This document shows, one piece after another, positions 17,604 to 25,157 of a stretch of DNA of 64,000 nt (position 1 is its first letter; each line of letters begins with the position of its first letter). This DNA is from Tabrizicola sp. GTDB taxonomy: Bacteria > Pseudomonadota > Alphaproteobacteria > Rhodobacterales > Rhodobacteraceae. Where the stretch lies: NCBI RefSeq assembly GCF_016792905.1, contig NZ_JAEULP010000026.1:1-64000 (forward strand), given 5' to 3'. The translations under genes were made by a program, and so were the position numbers. The notes under the pieces were generated by a model. The model had not been told where the DNA came from, did not search any database, and worked only from the letters and a program-made list of their open reading frames with translations.

Positions 17604-18752
17604 ATGGCACCCCTGGACGGCATCCTCATCCTCGACCTGACGCATGTGCTGGCGGGACCATTCTGCACGCAAAGCCTGCAGGACCTGGGCGGACGCGTGA
17701 TCAAAGTGGAACGACCGGGCACCGGCGACGACACCCGGGCTTTCCCGCCCTTCGTGGCGGGCGAGAGCGCCTATTTCGCGACGCTGAATGCGGGGAAGCA
17801 GTCGATCGCGCTGGACATGAAGGCGCCAGCCGACCGGGCGATCTTCGAGCGGCTGCTGGCGCGGGCGGATGTGCTGGTCGAGAACTACCGCCCCGGCGTG
17901 ATGGCGCGGCTGGGCTACGGCTGGGAGGTGCTGCATGCGCGGCACCCGCGCCTTGTCTATGCGGCGGTTTCGGGTTTCGGGCAGACCGGGCCGGATGCCC
18001 AGAAACCCGCTTATGACATGGTGGTGCAGGCCCGCGGCGGGGTGATGTCGATCACGGGCGAAAGCGGGGGGCCGCCTGTCCGGGTCGGGGCCTCGATCGG
18101 CGACATCGTCGCGGGGATGTACCTGGCGCAGGGCGTGCTGGCGGCGCTCTATCAGCGCGAGAGGACCGGCGAGGGCGCGTTCATCGACGTGGCCATGCTG
18201 GACAGCCAGCTCGCCATCCAGGAGCATGCGCTGGCCATCGCCTCGGCGACCGGGGTTGCCCCCGGGCCGACGGGCGCCCGGCATCCGACGATAACCCCCT
18301 TCGCCACCTTCCGCGCGGCGGACGGTTTCGTGGTGATCGCCGCCGGGAACGACGCGATGTTCGGGAAACTGTGCGATGTCCTGGGCCTGTCCATCGCCAC
18401 CGACCCCCGCTTTGCCACCAATGCCGCACGCTGCGACAATCACGCGCTGCTGAAGCGGCTGATCGAAGCGGTGACACTGGGCGAGACGGTCGCGCATTGG
18501 CTGGCGGCGCTGGACGCCGCAGGCCTGCCGACCGCGCGGGTGCAGGACATGGTCGAGGTGCTGGCCGACCCGCAGATCGCCGCGCGGAACATGGTATTGC
18601 CGGTGACGCCCCATCCCGGCGGCCCGGCCTTCACCGCACCGGGCAACCCGATCAAGATGTCCACCCTGCCCGAGGCGATGAGCCTGCCCCCTGCCCCGCG
18701 ACTGGACGGCGACCGGGCAGCGATCCTGGGCTGGCTGGAGGAGGACGACTGA
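17604..18752 (+). CDS. CaiB/BaiF family CoA-transferase (type III)
   Basis: 382 aa. Transfers CoA between carboxylic acids through a covalent Asp intermediate, here the Asp in IDVAMLDSQLAI. The N-terminal motif ILDLTHVLAGPFCTQSLQDLGGRVIKVERP is typical, as are ENYRPGVMARLGYG and VSGFGQTGP. The ATG at 17604 is favoured over 17583 because GGAGG lies 5 to 6 nt upstream. The acyl specificity (formyl, oxalyl, succinyl or other) cannot be read from the sequence. Confidence 0.9.
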   Translation: MAPLDGILILDLTHVLAGPFCTQSLQDLGGRVIKVERPGTGDDTRAFPPFVAGESAYFATLNAGKQSIALDMKAPADRAIFERLLARADVLVENYRPGVMARLGYGWEVLHARHPRLVYAAVSGFGQTGPDAQKPAYDMVVQARGGVMSITGESGGPPVRVGASIGDIVAGMYLAQGVLAALYQRERTGEGAFIDVAMLDSQLAIQEHALAIASATGVAPGPTGARHPTITPFATFRAADGFVVIAAGNDAMFGKLCDVLGLSIATDPRFATNAARCDNHALLKRLIEAVTLGETVAHWLAALDAAGLPTARVQDMVEVLADPQIAARNMVLPVTPHPGGPAFTAPGNPIKMSTLPEAMSLPPAPRLDGDRAAILGWLEEDD

Positions 18753-18768
18753 CGCCTCGCGGGTCGGG

Positions 18769-18887
18769 GCGCCTATTATATTGAGCGGCTCACGCCGCGA
18801 AGACTCTTTGTCTCGCGCTTTTGCGTGAAGGACGCAAAAGCGCTCGGATATGCGCGCCGCGCGGGGATATTTGGGCAAGTGTGAAAG
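18769..18887 (+). repeat. Two-hairpin dispersed element, copy A
   Basis: In the direction of flanking transcription: hairpin 1 GCGGC-TCAC-GCCGC (18785-18798), the conserved link GAAGACTCTTTGTCTC, hairpin 2 with 12-bp arms (18815-18843), then the core GGGGATATTTGGGCAAGTGT. Copy B at 33416-33532 has the same order. Arm positions 4 and 5 of hairpin 2 differ between copies with matching changes on the other arm. Confidence 0.8.
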
Positions 18888-18910
18888 GCATATTGCACAG
18901 GGTGTTCCGG

Positions 18911-19678
18911 ATGCTATCCAGTCCCATGCCCTTTCGCAGCCTCGACCCCGCGCAAATCCTCAAGACCACAGAAACCCTGCAGCGACGGGTCGAAGAGCGG
19001 TTTCCCGACCGTGGGCTGGCACAGGTTGCACGGGAAATCTCCGCCCTTGCCCGCACCGTCCGGGACGAGGTCGCCGTCCTGGCCCCGCCGATCTGGTGGC
19101 TGCGCGGGGTGGTGGCGCTGGTGGTGCTGGCGGGAGCGGCGGTCTTCCTTTGGGTCGGCTCGATCCTGCCGCTGCGCGATGTGGGCCAGGACGCCATCGG
19201 CTCGGTGCAGGGCATCGAGGCGGCGATCAACACCGCCCTCCTCGCGGGCCTTGGCCTTGTCGCGCTGGTGCGGCTGGAAGCGCGGGTCAAGCGCCAGCGG
19301 GTCGCGCGCGGGTTGCATGGCTTGCGCTCGATCATCCATGTCATCGACATGCACCAGCTGACCAAGGACCCGGTGGCGCTCTCGCCCGATTTCACACCGA
19401 CCGCAACCTCGCCCGCCCGCGATCTGGATGCGGTCGCCATGTCGCGCTATCTCGACTACTGCTCGGAGCTCTTGGCGATCACCGGCAAGCTGGCTGCCCT
19501 CTATGCCCAGGCGGTGCCGGACGAAGGCGTGGCGCAGGCCGTCACCGACATCGAGCTGCTGGGCGCGAGCCTTGCCCGCAAGATCTGGCAGAAGATCAGC
19601 CTGATCGACCCTGCCCCGTCCGGTCCAGTCGCGTCCCGCAAGCGCAACCGCAGTGCCGCAGTCAGGGCATCCGACTGA
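18911..19678 (+). CDS. Two-helix membrane protein of unknown function
   Basis: 255 aa with a coiled-coil-like N-terminus (TETLQRRVEERFPDRGLAQVAREISAL). Two transmembrane segments follow (WWLRGVVALVVLAGAAVFLW and INTALLAGLGLVALVRL) and then a helical cytoplasmic domain of about 130 residues with YLDYCSELLAITGKLAALYA. No family is recognised, although such proteins are conserved in related genomes. ATGs at 18911 and 18926 are both possible starts. It follows copy A of the two-hairpin element. Confidence 0.65.
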   Translation: MLSSPMPFRSLDPAQILKTTETLQRRVEERFPDRGLAQVAREISALARTVRDEVAVLAPPIWWLRGVVALVVLAGAAVFLWVGSILPLRDVGQDAIGSVQGIEAAINTALLAGLGLVALVRLEARVKRQRVARGLHGLRSIIHVIDMHQLTKDPVALSPDFTPTATSPARDLDAVAMSRYLDYCSELLAITGKLAALYAQAVPDEGVAQAVTDIELLGASLARKIWQKISLIDPAPSGPVASRKRNRSAAVRASD

Positions 19679-19766
19679 TCCTGCCGCAATCCTCTGCCCC
19701 CTTGCGCCAGGTGCGTGATCCGGGTTTTCTGCAAGGCCAACACGCTTTGAACGGAAGCCGAAACCG

Positions 19767-20927
19767 ATGCACCAGATCATCCGTGGCCTTCGCCCGCGCG
19801 ACCCAAAGGAACATCACCGGGTCGCGACGACGCTGGAACTGTTCTTCGACCTTGTGACGGTCATCGCCATCGCCGCAGTCACTGCGGGCCTGCACCACGG
19901 CATCAGCGAGGGTCACGGACTGGAGGTGCTGCCGCGCTTCCTGTTCCTGTTCGTTGCCGTCTGGTGGTGCTGGATGAACTTCACCTGGTTCGCCTCGGCC
20001 TTCGACAACGACGATCCGCTCTACCGCTTCCTGGTCATGGGGATCATGTGCGGCGAGCTGATCTTTGCCGGCGGTGCTGCCTATATCTTCGACACGCTGG
20101 ACATGCGGTTCGGCATCCTCGGCTGGGTCATCATGCGGCTCGGGATGGCGGCGCTCTGGCTGCGGGCTGCACGGGGCAATCCGGACTACCGGACGACCTG
20201 CACCCGCTATGCCATTGGCATCCTGATCGCCCAGGCACTGTGGGCCCTGATGTATGTCACCTGCCCGCCGGGTTCGACCGTCTTCTTTCAGGTCGGGATC
20301 GCGATCTATGTCGTCGAGCTTTGCGTCCCGGTCTATGCCGAGCGCGCCCGCCCCACGCCGTTCCACCGCCACCACATCATCGAACGCTACGGCCTCCTGA
20401 TGATCATCTCTCTCGGCGAGATCATGCTGTCGATCAGCCACGGCTTCGGGGCGCTCTTCTCGGATCACCCCTCGCTTCAGGCCGCGCTGACCTCGGTCTC
20501 GGGGCTGGTGCTCGTGTTCTCGATCTGGTGGATCTATTTCTGCGAAGAGGAACACCTGACCACCACCGACATGCCGCAGGCGATCATCTGGGGCTATGGC
20601 CATGTGCTGATCTTCATGGCGACGGCGATGCTGGGCGCGGGCATCGCCGCCGCGGTCGACGTCGCGACGCATCACGGCGTGGCCACTGCGGGCGAGGTGT
20701 CGCACTGGATCGGCCTGGCGCTGGCGTTGCTGTTCGGCACGCTCTGGCTGGTGCGCGACCGGGCCCACGCGCTACCGCGCCGACTGAATCTGGCCTTGCC
20801 GGTGGCGACGGTCGTCTTCGGGCTGGGCGGGTTCCTGGGGCTGCCGCTCTGGGCCTATGCGCTCCTCTCGGTCGGGCTGGTGAACTGGCGTGCGCCGCAT
20901 CTTGGCCAGGCAAAAGGCGCAAGCTGA
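19767..20927 (+). CDS. LtrA family (low temperature requirement) membrane protein
   Basis: 386 aa with about ten hydrophobic segments. The family signature lies at the N-terminus, HHRVATTLELFFDLVTVIAIAAV, with ERYGLLMIISLGEIMLSI in the middle and WWIYFCEEEH later. LtrA was named for cold growth in Listeria, but its biochemical role is unknown. There is no sign of an operon partner: 88 bp separate it from the upstream gene and 75 bp from the RACo-like gene. Confidence 0.85.
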   Translation: MHQIIRGLRPRDPKEHHRVATTLELFFDLVTVIAIAAVTAGLHHGISEGHGLEVLPRFLFLFVAVWWCWMNFTWFASAFDNDDPLYRFLVMGIMCGELIFAGGAAYIFDTLDMRFGILGWVIMRLGMAALWLRAARGNPDYRTTCTRYAIGILIAQALWALMYVTCPPGSTVFFQVGIAIYVVELCVPVYAERARPTPFHRHHIIERYGLLMIISLGEIMLSISHGFGALFSDHPSLQAALTSVSGLVLVFSIWWIYFCEEEHLTTTDMPQAIIWGYGHVLIFMATAMLGAGIAAAVDVATHHGVATAGEVSHWIGLALALLFGTLWLVRDRAHALPRRLNLALPVATVVFGLGGFLGLPLWAYALLSVGLVNWRAPHLGQAKGAS

Positions 20928-21002
20928 CCGCCATCTGCCGTTTCCGGGCGCTTGCGTCGGCGCTTCGCCAGATTACATAGTCCGGCGCGCAGGAGTCCGG
21001 CA

Positions 21003-23042
21003 ATGACCACAGATGCTCTCGTTATCTTCACGCCCTCCGGCAAGCGGGGGCGCTTCGCGCTGGGGACGCCGGTCCTGACTGCCGCGCGGCAACTCGGGGT
21101 CGACCTCGATTCGGTCTGCGGCGGCCGCGGCATCTGTTCCAAGTGCCAGATCACCCCCGGCTATGGCGAGTTCCCGAAGCACGGCGTCACGGTGGACGAG
21201 GACGCGCTGACCGAATGGAACGCGGTCGAGGATCGCTACAAGCGCATCCGCGGCCTGCCCCCGGGGCGCCGTCTGGGTTGCCAGGCCAAGGTGATGGGCG
21301 ACGTGGTGATCGACGTGCCGCCGGAAAGCCAGGTCCACAAGCAGGTGATCCGCAAGTCGGCGACCGAACGGGTCATGGTCATGGACCCGGCCACCCGCGC
21401 CGTCTATGTCGAGGTGCAGGAACCCGACATGCACGAGCCCACCGGCGATTTCGAACGGCTGGGCCGGGCCCTGGCCGCGCAATGGCAGGTCGAGGGGATC
21501 GAGGCCGATCTGTCGGTCCTGCGCCGGTTGCAGCCGGTGCTGCGCAAGGGCGAATGGAAGGCGACGGTCGTCCTGCACAAGGGCAACCATGACACTGCGA
21601 CGCGCGTCCTGGACATTCTCCCGGGCTTCCACGAGGGGCCGCTTCTGGGCCTTGCGGTCGATCTCGGCTCGACCACCATCGCGGCGCATCTCTGCGATCT
21701 GTCGGATGGCAAGGTGCTGGCCTCCTCCGGCCTGATGAACCCGCAGATCCGCTTCGGCGAAGACCTGATGTCGCGCGTCAGCTACGCGATGATGAACCCC
21801 GGCGGCGATGTCGAGATGACCAAGGCCGTGCGCGAGGCGATCAATGCGCTGGCGCTTGCCATCGCCGAGGACGCAAAGGTCGACCCGGCCTCGATCTACG
21901 AACTGGTTCTCGTCTGCAACCCGGTGATGCACCACCTGTTCCTCGGCGTCGATCCGGTGGAACTGGGCCAGGCGCCCTTTGCGCTGGCGATGAGCGGCAG
22001 CCTGTCGCTGGATGCCCGCGATCTGGACCTGACGAACCTCAACCGGTCGGCGCGGGTCTATGTGCTGCCCTGCATCGCGGGCCATGTGGGGGCGGATTGC
22101 GCGGCGGTGGCGCTGTCGGAAGAGCCGCAGAAGTCGAAGGACATGGTGCTGATCGTCGATGTGGGCACCAATGCCGAGATCCTGCTGGGCAACGAAACCC
22201 GCGTCCTCGCCTGTTCCTCGCCCACCGGCCCGGCCTTCGAGGGCGCACAGATTTCCAGCGGGCAGCGGGCGGCCCCAGGCGCCATCGAACGGGTGGAGAT
22301 CGACCCGGTGACGAAAGAGCCGCGCTTCCGGGTGATCGGCTCGGACCTCTGGTCGGACGAACCCGGCTTCGCCGAGGCGACCAAGGGCACCGGCGTCACC
22401 GGCATCTGCGGCTCGGGCATCATCGAGGCGGTGGCCGAGATGCGGCTGGCGGGGCTTCTGGACCCGAGCGGGCTGATCGGCGGACCGGAGCAGACCGGAT
22501 CCGCCCGCTGCGAGCCACATGGCCGGACCTTCGGCTATCTCTTGCATGACGGCAGCGCCGGGGGTGGCCCGCGGATCACCGTGCTGCAGGGCGACATCCG
22601 GGCAATCCAGCTGGCGAAATCGGCGCTCTACGCGGGTGCGCGGTTGCTGATGGACGAGATGCACGTCGACACGGTCGACCGGGTGACGCTGGCAGGCGCG
22701 TTCGGCGCGCATATCAGCCCGAAGCACGCGATGGTGCTGGGGATGATCCCCGACGTGCCACTGGACCGCGTGACCAGCGCGGGCAACGCCGCCGGGACGG
22801 GCGCGCGCATCGCGCTCTGCAATGTGGCGGCGCGCAACCAGATCGAAGCGACGGTGCACGACATCCACAAGGTCGAGACCGCCATCGAGCCCCGCTTCCA
22901 GGAGCATTTCGTCAACGCGAATGCCATCCCCCATGCGGTCGATCCGTTTCCGAACCTGCACCAGATCGTTTCCCTGCCCGAGGTCAGCTTCAACCCGAAG
23001 ACCGCCGGTGACGAGGGCGGGCGTCGGCGTCGCCGGGGATAG
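21003..23042 (+). CDS. RACo-like ASKHA protein with 2Fe-2S ferredoxin domain
   Basis: 679 aa. An N-terminal ferredoxin carries C-x5-C-x2-C (VCGGRGICSKC) plus a fourth Cys in RRLGCQAKV. A linker is followed by a DUF4445/ASKHA ATPase half with LAVDLGSTTIAAHLCDL, DVGTNAEILLGN, GICGSGIIEAVAEM and LAGAFGAHI. Proteins of this type reductively reactivate corrinoid proteins of methyltransferase systems. No corrinoid protein or methyltransferase gene is adjacent, so the partner must be elsewhere. The start is MTTDALVIF; the frame extends upstream without support. Confidence 0.88.
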   Translation: MTTDALVIFTPSGKRGRFALGTPVLTAARQLGVDLDSVCGGRGICSKCQITPGYGEFPKHGVTVDEDALTEWNAVEDRYKRIRGLPPGRRLGCQAKVMGDVVIDVPPESQVHKQVIRKSATERVMVMDPATRAVYVEVQEPDMHEPTGDFERLGRALAAQWQVEGIEADLSVLRRLQPVLRKGEWKATVVLHKGNHDTATRVLDILPGFHEGPLLGLAVDLGSTTIAAHLCDLSDGKVLASSGLMNPQIRFGEDLMSRVSYAMMNPGGDVEMTKAVREAINALALAIAEDAKVDPASIYELVLVCNPVMHHLFLGVDPVELGQAPFALAMSGSLSLDARDLDLTNLNRSARVYVLPCIAGHVGADCAAVALSEEPQKSKDMVLIVDVGTNAEILLGNETRVLACSSPTGPAFEGAQISSGQRAAPGAIERVEIDPVTKEPRFRVIGSDLWSDEPGFAEATKGTGVTGICGSGIIEAVAEMRLAGLLDPSGLIGGPEQTGSARCEPHGRTFGYLLHDGSAGGGPRITVLQGDIRAIQLAKSALYAGARLLMDEMHVDTVDRVTLAGAFGAHISPKHAMVLGMIPDVPLDRVTSAGNAAGTGARIALCNVAARNQIEATVHDIHKVETAIEPRFQEHFVNANAIPHAVDPFPNLHQIVSLPEVSFNPKTAGDEGGRRRRRG

Positions 23043-23095
23043 GCCTTTCCGGCGAAACCCTTGCAAGGCGGGCGAAAACCCGTAACGTCGGCGCC

Positions 23096-23629
23096 ATGGA
23101 CGATCCTGTCGCCGCCCTGATCGCGAAATGCGCCGCTGCCGACCGGGTGGCGTTCCGGGCGCTTTACCGCGACACCTCGGCGAAACTCATGGGTGTTCTC
23201 CTTCGTATGCTAAGGGAACGCACCGAGGCGGAGGATGCCTTGCAGGAGGTCTACACCAGGGTATGGCTGCGCGCCGGTCGCTACGATCCGGCGAAGGGTC
23301 GCGGCATGACCTGGCTCATCGCCATCGCCCGCAACCTCGCCATCGACCGGCTGCGCGCCCGGCCCGAGGCGCAGTCCGACGACGGGCTCGACACGGTGCA
23401 GGACAGCGCGCCCCGCGCCGAGACCCGGCTCGTGGCGCAGGGCGAGGCGCGGCGGATGGCCGATTGCTTCGGGACTTTGGAGCCCGACCGCGCCGACGCG
23501 GTGAAAGGGGCCTATCTCAACGGCTATTCCTATGTCGAACTTGCCGCGCGCCATGCCGTACCCCTGAACACCATGCGCACCTGGCTTCGCCGCAGCCTCC
23601 TGAAGCTGAAGGAGTGTCTGGACGCATGA
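23096..23629 (+). CDS. ECF RNA polymerase sigma factor (SigK/RpoE type)
   Basis: 177 aa. The sigma-2 region lies around FRALYRDTSAKLMGVLLRML...DALQEVYTRVWLRAGRYDP, with GMTWLIAIARNLAIDRLR. The sigma-4 helix-turn-helix is YLNGYSYVELAARHAVPLNTMRTWLRRSLLKLK. The stop overlaps the ATG of the anti-sigma gene (ATGA), so both proteins are made in a fixed ratio. The order sigma, RskA-type anti-sigma, fasciclin mirrors mycobacterial SigK-RskA, which controls the fasciclin proteins MPT70/83. Confidence 0.92.
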   Translation: MDDPVAALIAKCAAADRVAFRALYRDTSAKLMGVLLRMLRERTEAEDALQEVYTRVWLRAGRYDPAKGRGMTWLIAIARNLAIDRLRARPEAQSDDGLDTVQDSAPRAETRLVAQGEARRMADCFGTLEPDRADAVKGAYLNGYSYVELAARHAVPLNTMRTWLRRSLLKLKECLDA

Positions 23630-24285
23630 CCGACGCCCCGCTCACCCCCCACGAGGCAGATGACGCCCTGGCCGCCGAATATGTGCTGGGCGTCCTGAGC
23701 CTTTCAGAACGGGCCGAGGTCGAGGCACGCCTGAAACGCGACGCCGCCTTCGCCGATCTGGTGTCAGGCTGGGAGCACCGCATGGCGGGGCTGAACGACG
23801 GGTTCGAAGCGGCTCCCGCCCCCGACCTCTTGCCCCGGATCGAGGCGCGACTCTTTCCCCGGGCACCCTTGCCGAAGCGGCGCTCCGGGCTCTTCGGCTG
23901 GCTCTCGGGCGCGACGGTCGCCGCCGTCCTGGCGCTGGCCTCCATCGCCACCCTCGCCCCGCCGCACCAGGAACCGATCGCGCGGCTTGCAACCGAGGAC
24001 AACCGGCTTGTCTACGCGGTGACGCATTTTGGCGACACGATGCAGATCACCCGTGTCGCAGGTGTTCCGGCCGTCGCGGGACAGGTTCACGAGCTTTGGA
24101 TCATCGAGCCCGATTCCGCGCCGGTCTCGCTGGGCCTGCTGGAAGACAAGCCGCTGGTCATCACCCTTCCGGACCCGCCCGAGACCTACGTCCTCGCCGT
24201 CACCGTCGAGCCCGAGGGCGGTGCACCCGGTGGCATCCCGACCGGCCCGGTGATCCTGAAAGCCAACGTGGGAGATGCGGCCTGA
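23626..24285 (+). CDS. Anti-sigma factor, RskA type
   Basis: 219 aa. The cytoplasmic N-terminal anti-sigma domain has the family hallmark AAEYVLGVLSLSERAEVEARL and WEHRMAGLNDGF. A single transmembrane helix (LFGWLSGATVAAVLALASIATLA) precedes a periplasmic RskA C-terminal domain (HELWIIEPDSAPVSLGLLED). It should bind the sigma factor at the membrane and release it on a periplasmic signal, as known for RskA. The start overlaps the sigma stop by 4 nt. Confidence 0.9.
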   Translation: MTDAPLTPHEADDALAAEYVLGVLSLSERAEVEARLKRDAAFADLVSGWEHRMAGLNDGFEAAPAPDLLPRIEARLFPRAPLPKRRSGLFGWLSGATVAAVLALASIATLAPPHQEPIARLATEDNRLVYAVTHFGDTMQITRVAGVPAVAGQVHELWIIEPDSAPVSLGLLEDKPLVITLPDPPETYVLAVTVEPEGGAPGGIPTGPVILKANVGDAA

Positions 24286-24313
24286 TCACGAGAGCGTGAG
24301 CACAAGGTCGGTC

Positions 24314-24341
24314 TGAAACTTTGCCAGAACGGCTCCGTTCC
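24314..24341 (+). promoter_or_regulatory. Candidate ECF promoter of the fasciclin gene
   Basis: TGAAAC (24314-24319), a 16-nt spacer and CGTTCC (24336-24341) fit the general -35 (GAAC) and -10 (CGTT) layout of alphaproteobacterial ECF promoters. It lies about 50 bp before the fasciclin ATG. An equally spaced copy is not clear upstream of the sigma gene. Confidence 0.4.
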
Positions 24342-24392
24342 TTAGGGCATGAGGCGGGAATGACCCCGCCCAGAACCCGGAGGAAACACCCG

Positions 24393-24938
24393 ATGAAATC
24401 CCTGAAACTTGGCGTTGCGATCCTGGCCCTGACCACCGGCATGGCGCTGGCGGAAAACCCGATGGTCGGCGGTGCGGCGATGTACGAAGACAAGAACATC
24501 GTCGAGAACGCGGTGAATTCGGCCGATCACACCACGCTCGTCGCCGCGGTGCAGGCGGCCGGACTGGTGGAAACGCTGTCGGGCCCGGGCCCCTTCACCG
24601 TCTTCGCGCCGACGAACGAAGCCTTCGCCAAGCTGCCCGCGGGCACGGTGGAAACCCTGCTGAAGCCGGAGAACAAGGACCAGCTGGTCAAGATCCTGAC
24701 CTGTCATGTCGTCGCCGCCAACGCGATGGCGGCCGATGTCGGCAAGATGGTCATGGATGACGGCGGCGAACACACCATCAAGACGGTCGGTGGTTGCGAG
24801 TTCACCGCGATGGAGAAGGACGGCAAGATCATGATCAAGGACGGCCAGGGCAACGTGGCGAACGTGACCATCGCCGACGTCAAGCAGTCGAACGGCGTGA
24901 TCCATGTGATCGACACGGTGCTTCTGCCGGCGATGTGA
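24393..24938 (+). CDS. Secreted fasciclin-domain protein
   Basis: 181 aa. Signal peptide MKSLKLGVAILALTTGMALA, then one FAS1 domain with the H1 motif GPFTVFAPTNEAFAKLPAGTVETLL and H2-like region GVIHVIDTVLLP. FAS1 proteins mediate adhesion or respond to envelope or singlet-oxygen stress. A strong GGAGG lies 9 nt upstream of the ATG. It is the third gene of the sigma/anti-sigma cluster and a likely target of that sigma factor. A strong terminator follows. Confidence 0.92.
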   Translation: MKSLKLGVAILALTTGMALAENPMVGGAAMYEDKNIVENAVNSADHTTLVAAVQAAGLVETLSGPGPFTVFAPTNEAFAKLPAGTVETLLKPENKDQLVKILTCHVVAANAMAADVGKMVMDDGGEHTIKTVGGCEFTAMEKDGKIMIKDGQGNVANVTIADVKQSNGVIHVIDTVLLPAM

Positions 24939-25051
24939 TCCCTTTCGCCGACGGAAGGTCGGGGCGCCGTGGGGATTGACGCCCCGGCGCTTCGTGCCAG
25001 AGCCGCCCCGGGGGCCGGTACAAGGTCCCCAGAACCGTTCCCTGGGTTGGC

Positions 25052-25083
25052 AAGGTCTTCGGGCATGTCCCGAAGACCTTTTT
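25052..25083 (+). terminator. Rho-independent terminator after the fasciclin gene
   Basis: A perfect 12-bp stem (AAGGTCTTCGGG and its complement) with a 5-nt loop runs straight into TTTTT. It lies about 110 bp behind the fasciclin stop and insulates the VWA gene. Confidence 0.85.
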
Positions 25084-25157
25084 CGTGGCGGCGGTTGACC
25101 GGGCCGGAGCGGCTGCCCTAGGCTCGCCCGATAGTTGTTGCATTGGAGAGCCCGGAG

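Noticed and set aside
15479..18016. 845-codon plus-strand frame
   Set aside because: Antisense to uup and out of frame with the CoA-transferase; composition typical of a GC-rich shadow frame.
20973..23066. 697-codon minus-strand frame
   Set aside because: Exact antisense shadow of the RACo-like gene, whose motifs are unmistakable; the translation has no recognisable domain.
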